A stretch of DNA of 64,000 nt from Flavobacterium indicum GPTSA100-9 = DSM 17447 (GCF_000455605.1 NC_017025.1:2108001-2172000); one strand, 5' to 3'; numbered from the stretch's first letter, positions 43,409 through 53,345 are shown. The notes: generated by a model from the letters alone, not told the origin. Numbers and translations are program-made.

Positions 43409-45442
43409 ATGTCAGAGAACAATAAAAACAAACCTACAATTAAAGTATACAAAATAGGTCCTTGGTTTTTTCCAACATTAATTATTTTGCTATTCTTAGC
43501 CATTAACTTTTTTGATAAAGGATTTTCTTCTTTTGGATTTCCAGAACCTATTTCTGTTTCTAAATTCGAAGAATTATTAGCTAAAAATGAAATTAAAGAT
43601 GTCATTATTTATAATGAAAAATCGGCTGAAATTGTTCTTAACGACCGAGGACTAAATGATCCTCAAATTAGAAAAAGTAAAAACAATGTTTTTAGTAGAG
43701 ACAATAAAAAAGGCCCGCATTTTGTAATTGAAAGTATAGGTTCTTCTGAATTGTTTCAAAAAAGTTTAAAAGAAGCAAAAGACCAAAGACTTATTTCTAA
43801 TTACAGTTTTAAAGAAACTAGTGATTGGGGTGAAATTATTACTTTCTTACTTCCTACCTTTTTGATTATAGGATTCTTCTATTTTATGTCGAGAAGAATG
43901 GGTGGTGCCGGAGGTGGTGGCGGTCAAATTTTCAGTATTGGTAAATCAAAAGCTAAATTATTTGATGAAAAAACCGACACGCGAATTACGTTTGAAAATG
44001 TAGCTGGCTTGGAAGGTGCTAAAGAAGAAATTCAAGAAATTGTAGAATTCCTTAAAAATCCAGAAAAATATACAAGCATTGGTGGTAAAATCCCAAAAGG
44101 TGCGTTACTAGTAGGTCCTCCAGGGACAGGTAAAACTTTATTAGCAAAAGCAGTTGCTGGTGAAGCAAAGGTTCCTTTCTTCTCTTTATCAGGCTCAGAT
44201 TTTGTTGAGATGTTTGTGGGTGTTGGAGCTTCTCGTGTAAGAGATTTGTTTAAACAAGCAAAAGAAAAAGCGCCAGCTATCATATTTATTGATGAAATTG
44301 ATGCCGTTGGTAGAGCAAGAGGAAAAAGTAATTTTTCTGGCGGAAACGACGAACGCGAGAATACATTGAACCAATTACTGACCGAAATGGATGGTTTTGG
44401 AACCGATACTAATGTTATTGTATTGGCAGCTACTAACCGTGCAGATGTATTAGACAAAGCATTAATGAGAGCAGGTCGTTTTGACCGACAAATTTATGTT
44501 GATTTACCAGACATTCGTGAACGTAAAGAAATTTTTGAGGTACATTTAAAAAACATCAAGAAAGAAGAAGAATTAGATACTGACTTTTTAGCGAAACAAA
44601 CCCCTGGTTTCTCTGGTGCTGATATTGCGAATGTATGTAATGAAGCAGCTTTAATTGCCGCAAGAAAAGATAAAAAAGCCGTAAATAAACAAGATTTCTT
44701 AGATGCGGTTGATCGTATTGTTGGAGGATTAGAAAAGAAAAACAAAATCCTTACACCAGACGAAAAAAGAGCAATTGCTATTCACGAAGCAGGACACGCA
44801 ACTGTAAGTTGGATGTTACGTTATGCTGCGCCATTGGTAAAAGTAACCATCGTTCCAAGAGGACAAAGTTTGGGAGCAGCTTGGTATTTACCAGAAGAAA
44901 GACAAATTGTACGTACAGAACAAATGTTAGATGAAATGTGTGCTACAATGGGTGGACGTGCTGCAGAGAAAGTTGTGTTTGATAAAATATCAACTGGTGC
45001 TTTAAGTGACTTAGAAAAAGTTACGCGTCAGGCCAGAGCTATGGTAACTATTTATGGTTTAAATGACAAGTTAGGTAACATAACTTATTATGATTCATCA
45101 GGTCAGAGCGATTATAATTTTTCAAAACCTTATTCTGAAGAAACAGCTCAAGTAATTGACAAAGAAATTTCAGCTATAATTGAAGAACAATACCAAAGAG
45201 CAATTACTATTTTATCTGAAAACAGAGAAAAATTAGAACAATTAGCGAATATACTTATTGAAAAAGAAGTAATTTTTAAAGATGATTTAGAAACTATTTT
45301 TGGTAAACGTCCGTTTGAAACTGAAAACCAAACTATTGAAGATAAAAAAACAGAAAATAACACTGAAAACATCTTAAATAGTTCAACAGAATCATTAACA
45401 AATTCTTCAAGTGATAACAATCCTGAAACTCCTGAAGAATAA
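43409..45442 (+). CDS. ftsH: ATP-dependent zinc metalloprotease FtsH
   Basis: Membrane-bound AAA+ protease for quality control, 677 residues. Two membrane helices ([16 protein letters not shown] and [17 protein letters not shown]) frame a periplasmic domain; the AAA module has Walker [14 protein letters not shown], Walker [12 protein letters not shown] and SRH arginines ([10 protein letters not shown]); the zinc site is [10 protein letters not shown] with a third ligand further on. The tail beyond about 635 is acidic and low in complexity. Two glycine runs (GGAGGGGGQ) link the membrane part to the AAA domain. Same message as rsfS. Confidence 0.96.
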   Translation: MSENNKNKPTIKVYKIGPWFFPTLIILLFLAINFFDKGFSSFGFPEPISVSKFEELLAKNEIKDVIIYNEKSAEIVLNDRGLNDPQIRKSKNNVFSRDNKKGPHFVIESIGSSELFQKSLKEAKDQRLISNYSFKETSDWGEIITFLLPTFLIIGFFYFMSRRMGGAGGGGGQIFSIGKSKAKLFDEKTDTRITFENVAGLEGAKEEIQEIVEFLKNPEKYTSIGGKIPKGALLVGPPGTGKTLLAKAVAGEAKVPFFSLSGSDFVEMFVGVGASRVRDLFKQAKEKAPAIIFIDEIDAVGRARGKSNFSGGNDERENTLNQLLTEMDGFGTDTNVIVLAATNRADVLDKALMRAGRFDRQIYVDLPDIRERKEIFEVHLKNIKKEEELDTDFLAKQTPGFSGADIANVCNEAALIAARKDKKAVNKQDFLDAVDRIVGGLEKKNKILTPDEKRAIAIHEAGHATVSWMLRYAAPLVKVTIVPRGQSLGAAWYLPEERQIVRTEQMLDEMCATMGGRAAEKVVFDKISTGALSDLEKVTRQARAMVTIYGLNDKLGNITYYDSSGQSDYNFSKPYSEETAQVIDKEISAIIEEQYQRAITILSENREKLEQLANILIEKEVIFKDDLETIFGKRPFETENQTIEDKKTENNTENILNSSTESLTNSSSDNNPETPEE

Positions 45443-45528
45443 TTAGTTAAAAAATATTTTAAAAAATCTTAATTTGAAAGCAATTTTAAATTAAGATTTT
45501 TTTATATTTGGAAGTTAGGAACCGTTAG

Positions 45529-46140
45529 ATGAAAAGAATGAATATTTTTAAGAAAATATTTGGTACTCAAGGAGAAAACGAAGATCAAGATAAAAAAGAC
45601 CATAAAAGTCCCTATTCGCCAGATTTAAATTTACCTGTAGATGAATTGTTTACTGTTAATTTTAAACAAAATGGCGGTAAGTTTATCTATTGTGAAAATA
45701 TTGGAGAAATTCATGAGAATTTTGAAAACATATTAGAAGAAAATGATTGGTTTGAAACAAATGCACAATGCTTTGATTCAAGATTATTTCATTTTTTAGA
45801 TGAAAATAGATTAAATTATACGGATAATACTACTCCTTCTTTCTTCTTTACTTCATGTGAAAACTTAATTGCAGACGAAGGTTCCATTCTTTTTTCATCA
45901 AAACAATTGAAACAGTTTAAAATTGACGAGCTCCCAACAAATATTGTGGTTTTTGCTTCAACAAGTCAAATTTTACTTTCAAAAAGCGATGGTATGCGTA
46001 GTATTAAAAACAGATATAACGGAGAATATCCAACAAACATCACAGCTATTAAATACTTTGAAAAAGCAACTGAAGAAGACTTCTTACATTATGGAAGCTG
46101 TCATAAAAATTTATACTTGCTACTGTTAGAAGATTTATAA
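45529..46140 (+). CDS. LUD-domain (LutC-like) protein
   Basis: A 203-residue member of the LUD family (LutC/YkgG type). It has FKKIFG at the start, then FFFTSCENLIADEGSILFSS and ELPTNIVVFAST, which align with the conserved family core. LutC acts with LutA and LutB in lactate oxidation, but those partners are absent, so the function may differ. Two starts are possible, ATG 45529 (MKRMN) and 45538 (MNIFKK); the second is the common form. It ends two bases before cdsA. Confidence 0.8.
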   Translation: MKRMNIFKKIFGTQGENEDQDKKDHKSPYSPDLNLPVDELFTVNFKQNGGKFIYCENIGEIHENFENILEENDWFETNAQCFDSRLFHFLDENRLNYTDNTTPSFFFTSCENLIADEGSILFSSKQLKQFKIDELPTNIVVFASTSQILLSKSDGMRSIKNRYNGEYPTNITAIKYFEKATEEDFLHYGSCHKNLYLLLLEDL

Positions 46141-46141
46141 G

Positions 46142-46948
46142 ATGAACGAAACATTAACAAGAGCACTTTCTGGAGGTGTATATGTTGCACTATTAATTTT
46201 TTGCACATTATTTTCTTCTATGAGCTTTCATATACTTTTTACAATTTTTATGTGCTTAAGTATTTATGAATTTTCAAAGATGACCAATTTTAAATATCCT
46301 TATATATTTGCTATATTAGGCATATTACTTTCTATTGCTATTTATATTAGCAAATCCAATCCATTCAATTTCATCTATTTATCACTAGGAAGTGTTATTT
46401 TTAATCTAATGCTTTTAAATAACTTGTTTAAAAATGTCCCTTTTTCAAAATACCATAAAACAATTAATCATTTATTCTTATATATAACTATTCCATTTAT
46501 TTTACTTCTACTTTTACCTAATTTTAAAAATCCATCTGAACATAAAATTATCATTTCCATATTTATTATGATTTGGTGTAATGATACTTTTGCTTATTTA
46601 GTTGGAAAAACAATAGGTAAAAACAAATTAATGGAACGCATATCTCCTAAAAAAACAATAGAAGGTTTTATTGGAGGTGTAGTTTTTACTATTCTATCAA
46701 GTATAATAATTAGTTATTTTTATACTTTTTTTAGTGTAACTTTGTGGGTTGTTACCGCTTTGTTAATTTCAATATTCGGAACTTTAGGTGATTTAATAGA
46801 ATCGAAGTTTAAAAGAGAAGCTGGAATTAAAGACAGTGGTACAATAATGCCAGGGCATGGCGGTATATTAGATCGATTAGATAGTGTAATTTTCGTTACA
46901 CCATTTATATATATATTTTATTTAATTTATTTTAATTATGTTTCATAA
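46142..46948 (+). CDS. cdsA: Phosphatidate cytidylyltransferase
   Basis: Makes CDP-diacylglycerol from phosphatidate and CTP; a 268-residue integral membrane enzyme with about eight helices. The family signature is at the end: IWCNDTFAYLVGKTIGKNKL, then KKTIEGFIGG and SKFKREAGIKDSGTIMPGHG, followed by GILDRLDS. The Asp in IKDSG and the DRLDS aspartates bind metal. The gene overlaps psd by 11 bases. Confidence 0.93.
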   Translation: MNETLTRALSGGVYVALLIFCTLFSSMSFHILFTIFMCLSIYEFSKMTNFKYPYIFAILGILLSIAIYISKSNPFNFIYLSLGSVIFNLMLLNNLFKNVPFSKYHKTINHLFLYITIPFILLLLLPNFKNPSEHKIIISIFIMIWCNDTFAYLVGKTIGKNKLMERISPKKTIEGFIGGVVFTILSSIIISYFYTFFSVTLWVVTALLISIFGTLGDLIESKFKREAGIKDSGTIMPGHGGILDRLDSVIFVTPFIYIFYLIYFNYVS

Positions 46949-47603
46949 AGAAGGAGGCAAAATAATATTAATCGCCACATTTTTATCTGTTTTAGGTGTT
47001 TTTGTAGCTGATTATTTTTTAAGTGAAAATTTTCCAATTATTTTTAAAATTGTTGGTGCTTTAATTTTAGTGTTTTTAGTATTAATTCTTCAATTTTTCA
47101 GAAATCCAACAAGAATAGCCGACAATAGTGATAATCATATACTAGCTCCAGTTGACGGCAAAGTAGTAGTAATTGAAGAAGTATATGAGTCTGAATATTT
47201 TAAAGATAAACGTTTGATGGTATCTATTTTTATGTCGCCTATTAACGTTCACGTTACAAGATATTGCGTTAACGGAATCGTAAAATATAGTAAATACCAT
47301 CCTGGTAAATATTTAGTAGCTTGGCATCCTAAAGCAAGTGAAGAAAATGAACGAACTACTGTTGTAATTGAAAACAGAGTATATGGTGAAATTTTATACC
47401 GACAAATTGCTGGCGCTTTAGCAAGAAGAATTGTAAACTATGCACAAGAAGGCATGAGAGTAGTACAAGGTAAAGATGCAGGTTTTATTAAATTTGGATC
47501 TCGTGTTGACATCTATTTACCTATTGGAACTCCTATCAATGTAAAATTAGGCGATAAAGCTATTGGTAATAAAACTATAATCAGTAAAAAAATAAATGAG
47601 TAA
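46938..47603 (+). CDS. psd: Phosphatidylserine decarboxylase, short (pyruvoyl) form
   Basis: A 221-residue proenzyme that self-cleaves into alpha and beta chains. The cleavage pair is Gly187-Ser188 in IKFGSRVDIYLP, where Ser becomes the pyruvoyl group. Two N-terminal hydrophobic segments (ILIATFLSVLGVFVADYF and FKIVGALILVFLVLILQFF) anchor it. Also seen is APVDGKVVVIEEV, with conserved SPINVHVTR. It belongs to the short archaetidylserine/Bacteroidetes-like group. Together with cdsA it supports phosphatidylethanolamine synthesis; pssA is not in the window. Confidence 0.92.
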   Translation: MFHKEGGKIILIATFLSVLGVFVADYFLSENFPIIFKIVGALILVFLVLILQFFRNPTRIADNSDNHILAPVDGKVVVIEEVYESEYFKDKRLMVSIFMSPINVHVTRYCVNGIVKYSKYHPGKYLVAWHPKASEENERTTVVIENRVYGEILYRQIAGALARRIVNYAQEGMRVVQGKDAGFIKFGSRVDIYLPIGTPINVKLGDKAIGNKTIISKKINE

Positions 47604-47880
47604 ACAATCGTTAGACGAAAGATTTAAGGAAGCAATTCGTATTGCCAACGAACAAATTCCTAAAACTTCTGTACCACAAGACGTACAATTGGTGCTTTAT
47701 GCTTATTACAAGCAGGCTCTTTCTGAAAACATCAGCTACAATCATCATGGCTATGAATCAGATGAATTAATTACCGCATTTAAACAAAACGCTTGGATGC
47801 AAGTAAGACATCTTACAGCAGATGAAGCTAAAGAAAAATATATTGAAAACATTAATCAATTGTTAAAAGATAGGCAGTAA
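47596..47880 (+). CDS. Acyl-CoA-binding protein (ACBP)
   Basis: A 94-residue four-helix protein that carries long-chain acyl-CoA in the cytoplasm. The signature VQLVLYAYYKQAL is the YKQA motif whose Tyr and Lys bind the CoA head; NAWMQVRHLTADEAKEKYIE is the second half. ACBP is common in eukaryotes but patchy in bacteria; here it overlaps psd by 8 bases and so belongs to the lipid operon, which supports an acyl-CoA role. Confidence 0.88.
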   Translation: MSKQSLDERFKEAIRIANEQIPKTSVPQDVQLVLYAYYKQALSENISYNHHGYESDELITAFKQNAWMQVRHLTADEAKEKYIENINQLLKDRQ

Positions 47881-47893
47881 CGCTTATCTTTTT

Positions 47894-47901
47894 TAATTTT
47901 G
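47894..47901 (+). promoter_or_regulatory. -7 motif of the SOD gene
   Basis: TAATTTTG, about 24 bases before the ATG at 47925. No good -33 at the expected distance. Confidence 0.35.
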
Positions 47902-47924
47902 TACAACAATAAAAACTAAAACTT

Positions 47925-48707
47925 ATGAAAAAGATAATTATTACAGGAATTTTATTAGGCTCAATGCTAAGCTTTGCAGGATGCAAAAAAGATAAAGAAT
48001 TAGTTGAAGTCACTATTCCTGAACCTGAAAAAACAGAAACTAAATCAGCCATTGGAAATCCAGAAAATGTAAAAGCTGAAGACCAAGACGGCCCTTTTCA
48101 AATGATGAAATTACCGTATGCTTATAATGCTTTAGAACCTTTTATTGATGCTCAAACTATGGAAATCCATTTTTCAAAACATCATGTCAATTATTGTAAT
48201 AAATTAAATGCTGCTGTAAAAGGAACTGACTTAGCTAACAAATCAATTGAAGCTATTCTAACTAAACTTGATTTGAAAAATAATGATGTTAGAAATAATG
48301 GCGGAGGATATTACAATCACAACTTATTTTTCGAAATACTAGGTCAAAACAACACCGAACCAAAAGACGCCATATTAGAAGCAATTAACAAAGACTTTGG
48401 TTCATTTGAAAATTTTAGGACTCAATTTTCTGAAAAAGCAAATAAACTATTTGGTTCTGGATGGGTTTGGTTAATTGTAGACAAAACAGGTAAATTGGTT
48501 ATAACTACTTCTGTTAATCAAGACAATCCATTGATGCCAAATGCAGAAATTAAAGGAACACCAGTTTTAGCTTTAGATGTTTGGGAACATGCCTATTATT
48601 TAAAGTATCAAAATAAAAGAAAAGATTATGTTGAAGCGTTTTACAATGTAATCAACTGGAGTAAAGTAAATGAAAAATTTACCGATGCAAAATCGAAAAT
48701 TGAATAA
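47925..48707 (+). CDS. Fe/Mn superoxide dismutase with lipoprotein signal
   Basis: A 260-residue dismutase (SodA/SodB fold, superoxide to peroxide). Metal ligands are His in IHFSKHHVNYCNKL and YYNHNLFFE, plus Asp and His in DVWEHAYYLKY. The N-terminal 19 residues are a lipoprotein signal (SMLSFAGC), followed by an acidic linker to about residue 55. The core starts at LPYAYNALEP. So it should be exported and lipid-anchored, unlike the usual cytoplasmic enzyme. Metal choice cannot be read reliably. A strong terminator follows. Confidence 0.92.
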   Translation: MKKIIITGILLGSMLSFAGCKKDKELVEVTIPEPEKTETKSAIGNPENVKAEDQDGPFQMMKLPYAYNALEPFIDAQTMEIHFSKHHVNYCNKLNAAVKGTDLANKSIEAILTKLDLKNNDVRNNGGGYYNHNLFFEILGQNNTEPKDAILEAINKDFGSFENFRTQFSEKANKLFGSGWVWLIVDKTGKLVITTSVNQDNPLMPNAEIKGTPVLALDVWEHAYYLKYQNKRKDYVEAFYNVINWSKVNEKFTDAKSKIE

Positions 48708-48708
48708 T

Positions 48709-48739
48709 AAAAAAGGGAGCTCAAGAGCTCCCTTTTTTA
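48709..48739. terminator. Bidirectional terminator
   Basis: AAAAAGGGAGCT, CAAG, AGCTCCCTTTTTT: a perfect stem with T runs on both sides, between convergent genes. Confidence 0.9.
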
Positions 48740-48760
48740 TGTTTTAAGATAATTTTTATA

Positions 48761-49648
48761 CTATCTAAGTGTAAATGAAGACTTCGCAACTAAATTTCCA
48801 TCTTTATCAAATACATTTACAAAATAAGCACCTCCTACTATGTTTTTAACTGGTAAATCTTCCTGAACGGTTACAGTTTTATTTTCATATTTAATAGTTT
48901 TAGCAAAACTATACGATAAATATTTATCACCATAAGTTTCCATTTTCTTTTCACCTAAAACATTACTTTTACTGTCAATTACTTGAACATAATACGATTT
49001 ATCACCTGTTTTAGCAATTTGATTTTCAGCAATTGTAAAACTTATTTTTAATACATCTGCTTTACTTGCTTTATCAGTATCAATTTGTTTACCTGAACTT
49101 CTTTGTTTAACTGCTAACGTTTGAAGATTTAAAATTGACAACTTTTGTCCTTTTTCAACCGTTTTTGCTAAACTTGTTTTTTGATTATTAAGTGTATCAA
49201 TTTGAACTCTAGCATCAGAAAGAACAACAGTAGTACTATCTAAATCTTTTGTTAATTTTACGTTTTTTTCTTTTAACGAATTATTCTCAGCAACTAAATT
49301 ATCCATATCTTTTTTCAATTGAAAATATTGTGATTTGAATTTAGCCATTGAAGCAGCATCACCTTCAGATTTTTTTAATTTTTCAAGCAATTCTACCATT
49401 TTAGCCTGCTCCTCTTCTAACTCTCCTTTTAAGGCAGTGTTATCCGCAATTGCTTTATCGTATTCTGCAATTTTAGCCTCTAATTCAGCTTGTAATTTTC
49501 CTTTTTCAGAGGTAAGTTTTGTTTCAACTTCTGTACTATCATTTTTTAATTTGTACATGTAAGCTAAACTTCCTAATAAAAGTAATGATAAAACAACTAC
49601 TGCGGCTTTTAACCCTGAATTTCTAGGATTTGATTGATTAAGTTCCAT
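48761..49648 (-). CDS. Membrane-anchored coiled-coil protein
   Basis: A 295-residue protein with a single N-terminal membrane helix (GLKAAVVVLSLLLLGSLAYMY), then a coiled coil of about 130 residues (KGKLQAELEAKIAEYDKAI onward), then a C-terminal domain that looks beta-rich (KISFTIAENQIAKTGDKSYY, then YVQVIDSKSN). The helix-plus-coil layout is typical of envelope scaffold or chromosome-organisation proteins. The last domain resembles flavobacterial hypothetical proteins. Function unknown. Confidence 0.7.
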   Translation of the reverse strand: MELNQSNPRNSGLKAAVVVLSLLLLGSLAYMYKLKNDSTEVETKLTSEKGKLQAELEAKIAEYDKAIADNTALKGELEEEQAKMVELLEKLKKSEGDAASMAKFKSQYFQLKKDMDNLVAENNSLKEKNVKLTKDLDSTTVVLSDARVQIDTLNNQKTSLAKTVEKGQKLSILNLQTLAVKQRSSGKQIDTDKASKADVLKISFTIAENQIAKTGDKSYYVQVIDSKSNVLGEKKMETYGDKYLSYSFAKTIKYENKTVTVQEDLPVKNIVGGAYFVNVFDKDGNLVAKSSFTLR

Positions 49649-49738
49649 TGTCTATAAGATTTAGATTATGAGTTTCACAAAAATATGATTATTTTTACTT
49701 TATTACACTATAATTAACGATTTCTTTATGCAAAATAG

Positions 49739-49746
49739 TATATTTG
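49739..49746 (+). promoter_or_regulatory. -7 motif of the arginase-family gene
   Basis: TATATTTG, whose last bases include an in-frame TTG that could be misread as a start. The ATG at 49768 lies 22 bases downstream. Confidence 0.45.
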
Positions 49747-49767
49747 AATTCAATTTTTAAAGCAATA

Positions 49768-50808
49768 ATGGAAAATTTAAAAATATTTAATGCTAATGAT
49801 TTAGCCCGTTTAACACAACATAGAAGTGGTGAAGTTAAATTTGGTGAAAAAATTTTAACAGTCCCTAAAGATGAAAATCCATTTGAGTTCATCAAAAATT
49901 GTGAAGCAAATTTTGTACTATTAGGACTACCTGAAGATATTGGAGTGAAAGCAAATTTTGGAAGAGTTGGAACAGCTTCAGCATTTCATAGCACTTTAAA
50001 AAGTTTAGTCAATTTTCAACATAATAAATTTTGCAAAGGAAGAGAATTAATAGCTCTCGGAGAAATTAACTTTTCAGAAGAAATGGAAATTGCTTCTAAT
50101 CTGGATGCAACAATTAAAGAAGATCGAAAACAATTGTTCAAATTAGTTGAAAAGATTGATAAAGAAGTTTCACACATCATTTGTAACATAATTAAGACCG
50201 GCAAAATTCCAATTATTATTGGAGGTGGACACAATAATGCTTATGGAAATATAAAAGGCTTAGCACTTGCTAAGGGAAAATCTGTAAATGCAATAAATTT
50301 TGATGCACATACAGACTTCAGAATTATGGAGGGTCGCCACAGTGGAAATGGATTCACCTATGCTTTTGAAGATGGATTCTTAAAAAAATATTTTATTTTT
50401 GGATTGCATGAAAATTTTGTTTCTAAAAGCGTATTCCATACATTAAAATCGATTTCTGAAAGAGTAAAGTACAATACTTATGAAGAAATTGCCGTTAGAA
50501 AAGAAAAAAGTTTTTCAACAGAACTTACAACAGCTTTAAAATTTGTAGGTGATACATCTTTTGGTTTAGAATTAGATTTAGATGCAATTCCAGGCATACA
50601 CAGTAGTGCAATGACTTTAAGTGGATTTAGTGTTGAAAAAGCACGTCATTTTATACATTTTTTTGGAAAGGAAGAAAATGTAGGCTATTTACACATTTGC
50701 GAAGGAGCTCCAGATTTAGATGATTCTAGTAATAATCATCTAACTGGAAAACTTATTGCAACTATGATTGTCGACTTTATAAAAAGCAAACAGTTAACTG
50801 ATTACTAA
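49768..50808 (+). CDS. Arginase/formimidoylglutamase-family ureohydrolase
   Basis: A 346-residue manganese hydrolase. The bimetal ligands are visible: GGGHNNAYG, INFDAHTDFR (D-A-H-x-D) and ELDLDAIPG (D-x-D). The substrate is arginine, formimidoyl-glutamate or agmatine in the family; no hut or arg genes are adjacent to decide. The ATG at 49768 is used because the longer frame begins in the -7 motif. It follows a divergent gap from the coiled-coil gene. Confidence 0.85.
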   Translation: MENLKIFNANDLARLTQHRSGEVKFGEKILTVPKDENPFEFIKNCEANFVLLGLPEDIGVKANFGRVGTASAFHSTLKSLVNFQHNKFCKGRELIALGEINFSEEMEIASNLDATIKEDRKQLFKLVEKIDKEVSHIICNIIKTGKIPIIIGGGHNNAYGNIKGLALAKGKSVNAINFDAHTDFRIMEGRHSGNGFTYAFEDGFLKKYFIFGLHENFVSKSVFHTLKSISERVKYNTYEEIAVRKEKSFSTELTTALKFVGDTSFGLELDLDAIPGIHSSAMTLSGFSVEKARHFIHFFGKEENVGYLHICEGAPDLDDSSNNHLTGKLIATMIVDFIKSKQLTDY

Positions 50809-50880
50809 TTAATTAATGAATTTTAGAGAAATAAGTTATAATTTTTTTAAAAAAAGTATTGATAATTAAATTAGTAGTTT

Positions 50881-50888
50881 TAAATTTG
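50881..50888 (+). promoter_or_regulatory. -7 motif of the zapB-like/zapA unit
   Basis: TAAATTTG, 27 bases before the ATG at 50916. No clear -33 sequence. Confidence 0.35.
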
Positions 50889-50915
50889 TAAAATCAAGAA
50901 AAGAAATTGGCATTA

Positions 50916-51206
50916 ATGAGTGAATTATCAAAAGTAATTGATTCTCTTGAAGTTAAATTCTTCAAATTATCAAAAAAATTGGAGAATTTTGAAAAGCTAA
51001 ATAATGATTTAGTTCAAGAATTATCAGTGGTTAAGGAGATAATGAAACAAAAAGAAGAAAAAATTCATTCATTAGAAAAAGAGCTTGAAAGCTTGAAAAT
51101 AACCAATTCTCTTTTAGGCAGTGATGAATATAAAAAAGAAACTAAGCTAAAAATAAACGCTTTAATTAGAGAAATCGATTATTGTATAGCACAACTTTCT
51201 GAATAA
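50916..51206 (+). CDS. Coiled-coil protein next to ZapA
   Basis: A 96-residue soluble protein that is almost all coiled coil (SELSKVIDSLEVKFFKLSKK, then LSVVKEIMKQKEEKIHSLEK). Size, charge pattern and position one base before zapA resemble ZapB-like partners of Z-ring regulators. The link to ZapA is inferred from position only. ATG 50916 is chosen over an in-frame TTG three codons earlier. Confidence 0.6.
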   Translation: MSELSKVIDSLEVKFFKLSKKLENFEKLNNDLVQELSVVKEIMKQKEEKIHSLEKELESLKITNSLLGSDEYKKETKLKINALIREIDYCIAQLSE

Positions 51207-51207
51207 A

Positions 51208-51501
51208 ATGACAGAAAAGTTAAAAATTAAAATATCAATAGCTGATCGTGTTTATCCCTTAACTGTGGAACCAGCACAAGAAGAAGGTTTACGAACTGCT
51301 TCTAAAAAAATAGATGCTACGATACGAAAATTTGAAGAAAGCTATGCAGTTAGAGATAAACAAGATGTATTAGCCATGTGTGCATTACAATTTGCTTCTC
51401 AGATTGAACAAAATCAAATTGACAAAAGTACATCCTTAGAAGATGCTTTTGAACGATTAAAAAAATTAAACGACAAAATTGATAGCTTGTTACTTAAATA
51501 G
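51208..51501 (+). CDS. zapA: Cell division protein ZapA
   Basis: A 97-residue protein that bundles FtsZ filaments. Family features are an N-terminal beta-hairpin (KIKISIADRVYPLTV), RTASKKIDATIRKF and a C-terminal helix (FERLKKLNDKIDSLLL). A 6S-like RNA follows, an order that also occurs in Proteobacteria, where zapA is next to ssrS. Confidence 0.85.
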   Translation: MTEKLKIKISIADRVYPLTVEPAQEEGLRTASKKIDATIRKFEESYAVRDKQDVLAMCALQFASQIEQNQIDKSTSLEDAFERLKKLNDKIDSLLLK

Positions 51502-51530
51502 AAATACGTTCTTATTTTAAAACAAAGATA

Positions 51531-51690
51531 CTGCCTACATTAGTATAATTTTGATAAACTCAACACTAACTATTAAAAGAGTAAATCTGCACTACTAAAG
51601 CATGTTACTTCGTGTAAATCCTTGAACAGTGCGCTAGCTCAAATCCTGTTTATACGAGTTTATTCAAACTCCTAATGTAGGCTTTTTTTA
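51531..51690 (+). ncRNA. ssrS: 6S-like RNA (6S-Flavo type)
   Basis: About 160 bases that code for nothing. The closing stem GCCTACATTAG (51533-51543) pairs perfectly with CTAATGTAGGC (51672-51682), followed by seven T bases that act as terminator. Inside, TTTGATAAACTC pairs with GAGTTTATTCAAA with one bulged base, and a small hairpin GCACT/AGTGC is in the middle. This single long rod with an open bulge is the shape of 6S RNA, which sequesters RNA polymerase. Position between zapA and rny fits what I recall of Rfam 6S-Flavo. The 5' end is approximate. Confidence 0.75.
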
Positions 51691-51707
51691 TATATAACAA
51701 TTAAATT

Positions 51708-53267
51708 ATGACACTAACAATTATTTTAAGTATCGTCGCCGGAATTGCAGTTGGGTTTGGAATTGCTAAATTTTTAGAAAAAAGCAATGTTTCAAACTTA
51801 ATTAAAAATGCAAAAAAAGAGGCCGCATCTATATTAAAAGACGCTAAAGCTGAAGCTGAATCTATCAAAAAAGACAAATTATTACAAGCTAAAGAAAAGT
51901 TTTTAGAGTTAAAATCGGAGCATGAAAAGGAAATTTTAGCTAAAGACAAAAAAATTGCTGAAGCTGAAAAAAGAACAAGAGACAAAGAATCTCAAGTTTC
52001 AAATGAATTAGCTAAGAATAAAAAACTTAACGACGAATTAGAAACAAAACTTGAAGATTACAATAATCGAGTAGATTATTTAGAAAAGAAAACTCAAGAA
52101 ATTGATAAATTACACAAAAGTCAAGTTGAACAATTAGAAGCTATTTCAGGATTATCTGCAGAAGAAGCAAAAAATCAATTAGTTGAAAGTTTAAAAGCTG
52201 AGGCGAAAACAGATGCCATGGCTCATATTCAAGAAACTATTGAAGAAGCTAAAATGACGGCTCAACAAGAGGCTAAAAAAATCATTATTAATACCATTCA
52301 ACGTGTGGGTACTGAAGAAGCTATTGAAAACTGTGTATCCGTATTCAATATTGAATCTGACGATGTAAAAGGTAGAATTATCGGTAGAGAAGGTAGAAAT
52401 ATTCGTGCCTTAGAAGCTGCAACTGGGGTTGAGATTATTGTAGACGATACACCAGAAGCAATTATTTTATCTTGCTTTGACCCAGTAAGAAGAGAAATTG
52501 CCCGTTTAGCATTACATAAATTGGTTACTGACGGTCGTATTCACCCGGCTCGTATTGAAGAAGTGGTTGCTAAGACCCAAAAACAAATTGAAGAAGAAAT
52601 TATTGAAGTGGGTAAACGTACTGTAATTGATTTAGGTATTCATGGATTACACCCAGAATTAATCAAGATTGTGGGCCGAATGAAATACCGTTCTTCTTAT
52701 GGACAAAATTTATTACAACACTCAAGAGAAGTTGCTAAACTTTGTGGATTAATGGCTGCTGAACTAGGCTTAAATGTTAAGTTAGCTAAAAGAGCTGGTT
52801 TATTACACGATATAGGTAAAGTTCCTGAAACTGAAAGTGAACTACCACATGCAATTTTAGGTATGCAGTGGGCTGAAAAATATGGTGAAAAAGAAGAAGT
52901 TTGCAACGCAATTGGAGCACACCACGATGAAATTGAAATGAAATATTTGATTTCTCCAATTGTTCAAGTTTGTGATGCAATTTCTGGAGCTAGACCTGGA
53001 GCTAGAAGACAAGTATTAGATTCTTACATCCAACGTTTAAAAGATTTAGAAGATATCGCTTATGGCTTCCAAGGTGTTAAAAATGCCTATGCAATTCAAG
53101 CAGGTAGAGAATTACGTGTATTAGTAGAAAGTGAAAAAGTTAGCGATGAAATGGCAGCTACATTATCATTCGATATCTCACACAAAATTCAAACTGAAAT
53201 GACCTACCCTGGTCAGGTTAAAGTTACGGTAATTAGAGAAACTCGTGTTGTTAACATTGCAAAATAA
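51708..53267 (+). CDS. rny: Ribonuclease Y
   Basis: Membrane-bound endoribonuclease that starts mRNA decay, 519 residues. N-terminal helix ([20 protein letters not shown]), long coiled coil (about 25-190), KH domain ([20 protein letters not shown]), and HD domain ([12 protein letters not shown] and GLLHDIGKV, with HHDEIE). Normal length. It is located after the 6S-like RNA and has two terminators downstream. Confidence 0.95.
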   Translation: MTLTIILSIVAGIAVGFGIAKFLEKSNVSNLIKNAKKEAASILKDAKAEAESIKKDKLLQAKEKFLELKSEHEKEILAKDKKIAEAEKRTRDKESQVSNELAKNKKLNDELETKLEDYNNRVDYLEKKTQEIDKLHKSQVEQLEAISGLSAEEAKNQLVESLKAEAKTDAMAHIQETIEEAKMTAQQEAKKIIINTIQRVGTEEAIENCVSVFNIESDDVKGRIIGREGRNIRALEAATGVEIIVDDTPEAIILSCFDPVRREIARLALHKLVTDGRIHPARIEEVVAKTQKQIEEEIIEVGKRTVIDLGIHGLHPELIKIVGRMKYRSSYGQNLLQHSREVAKLCGLMAAELGLNVKLAKRAGLLHDIGKVPETESELPHAILGMQWAEKYGEKEEVCNAIGAHHDEIEMKYLISPIVQVCDAISGARPGARRQVLDSYIQRLKDLEDIAYGFQGVKNAYAIQAGRELRVLVESEKVSDEMAATLSFDISHKIQTEMTYPGQVKVTVIRETRVVNIAK

Positions 53268-53287
53268 TTCTCCAAAACATATAAATT

Positions 53288-53320
53288 AAAAAGTCCGATA
53301 GATTCTATCGGACTTTTTTT
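53288..53320 (+). terminator. Terminator after rny
   Basis: AAAAGTCCGATAG, ATT, CTATCGGACTTTTTTT: at least eleven perfect pairs with a T run. Confidence 0.9.
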
Positions 53321-53345
53321 ATGCTGTGGATATAGATTTAAGCAT

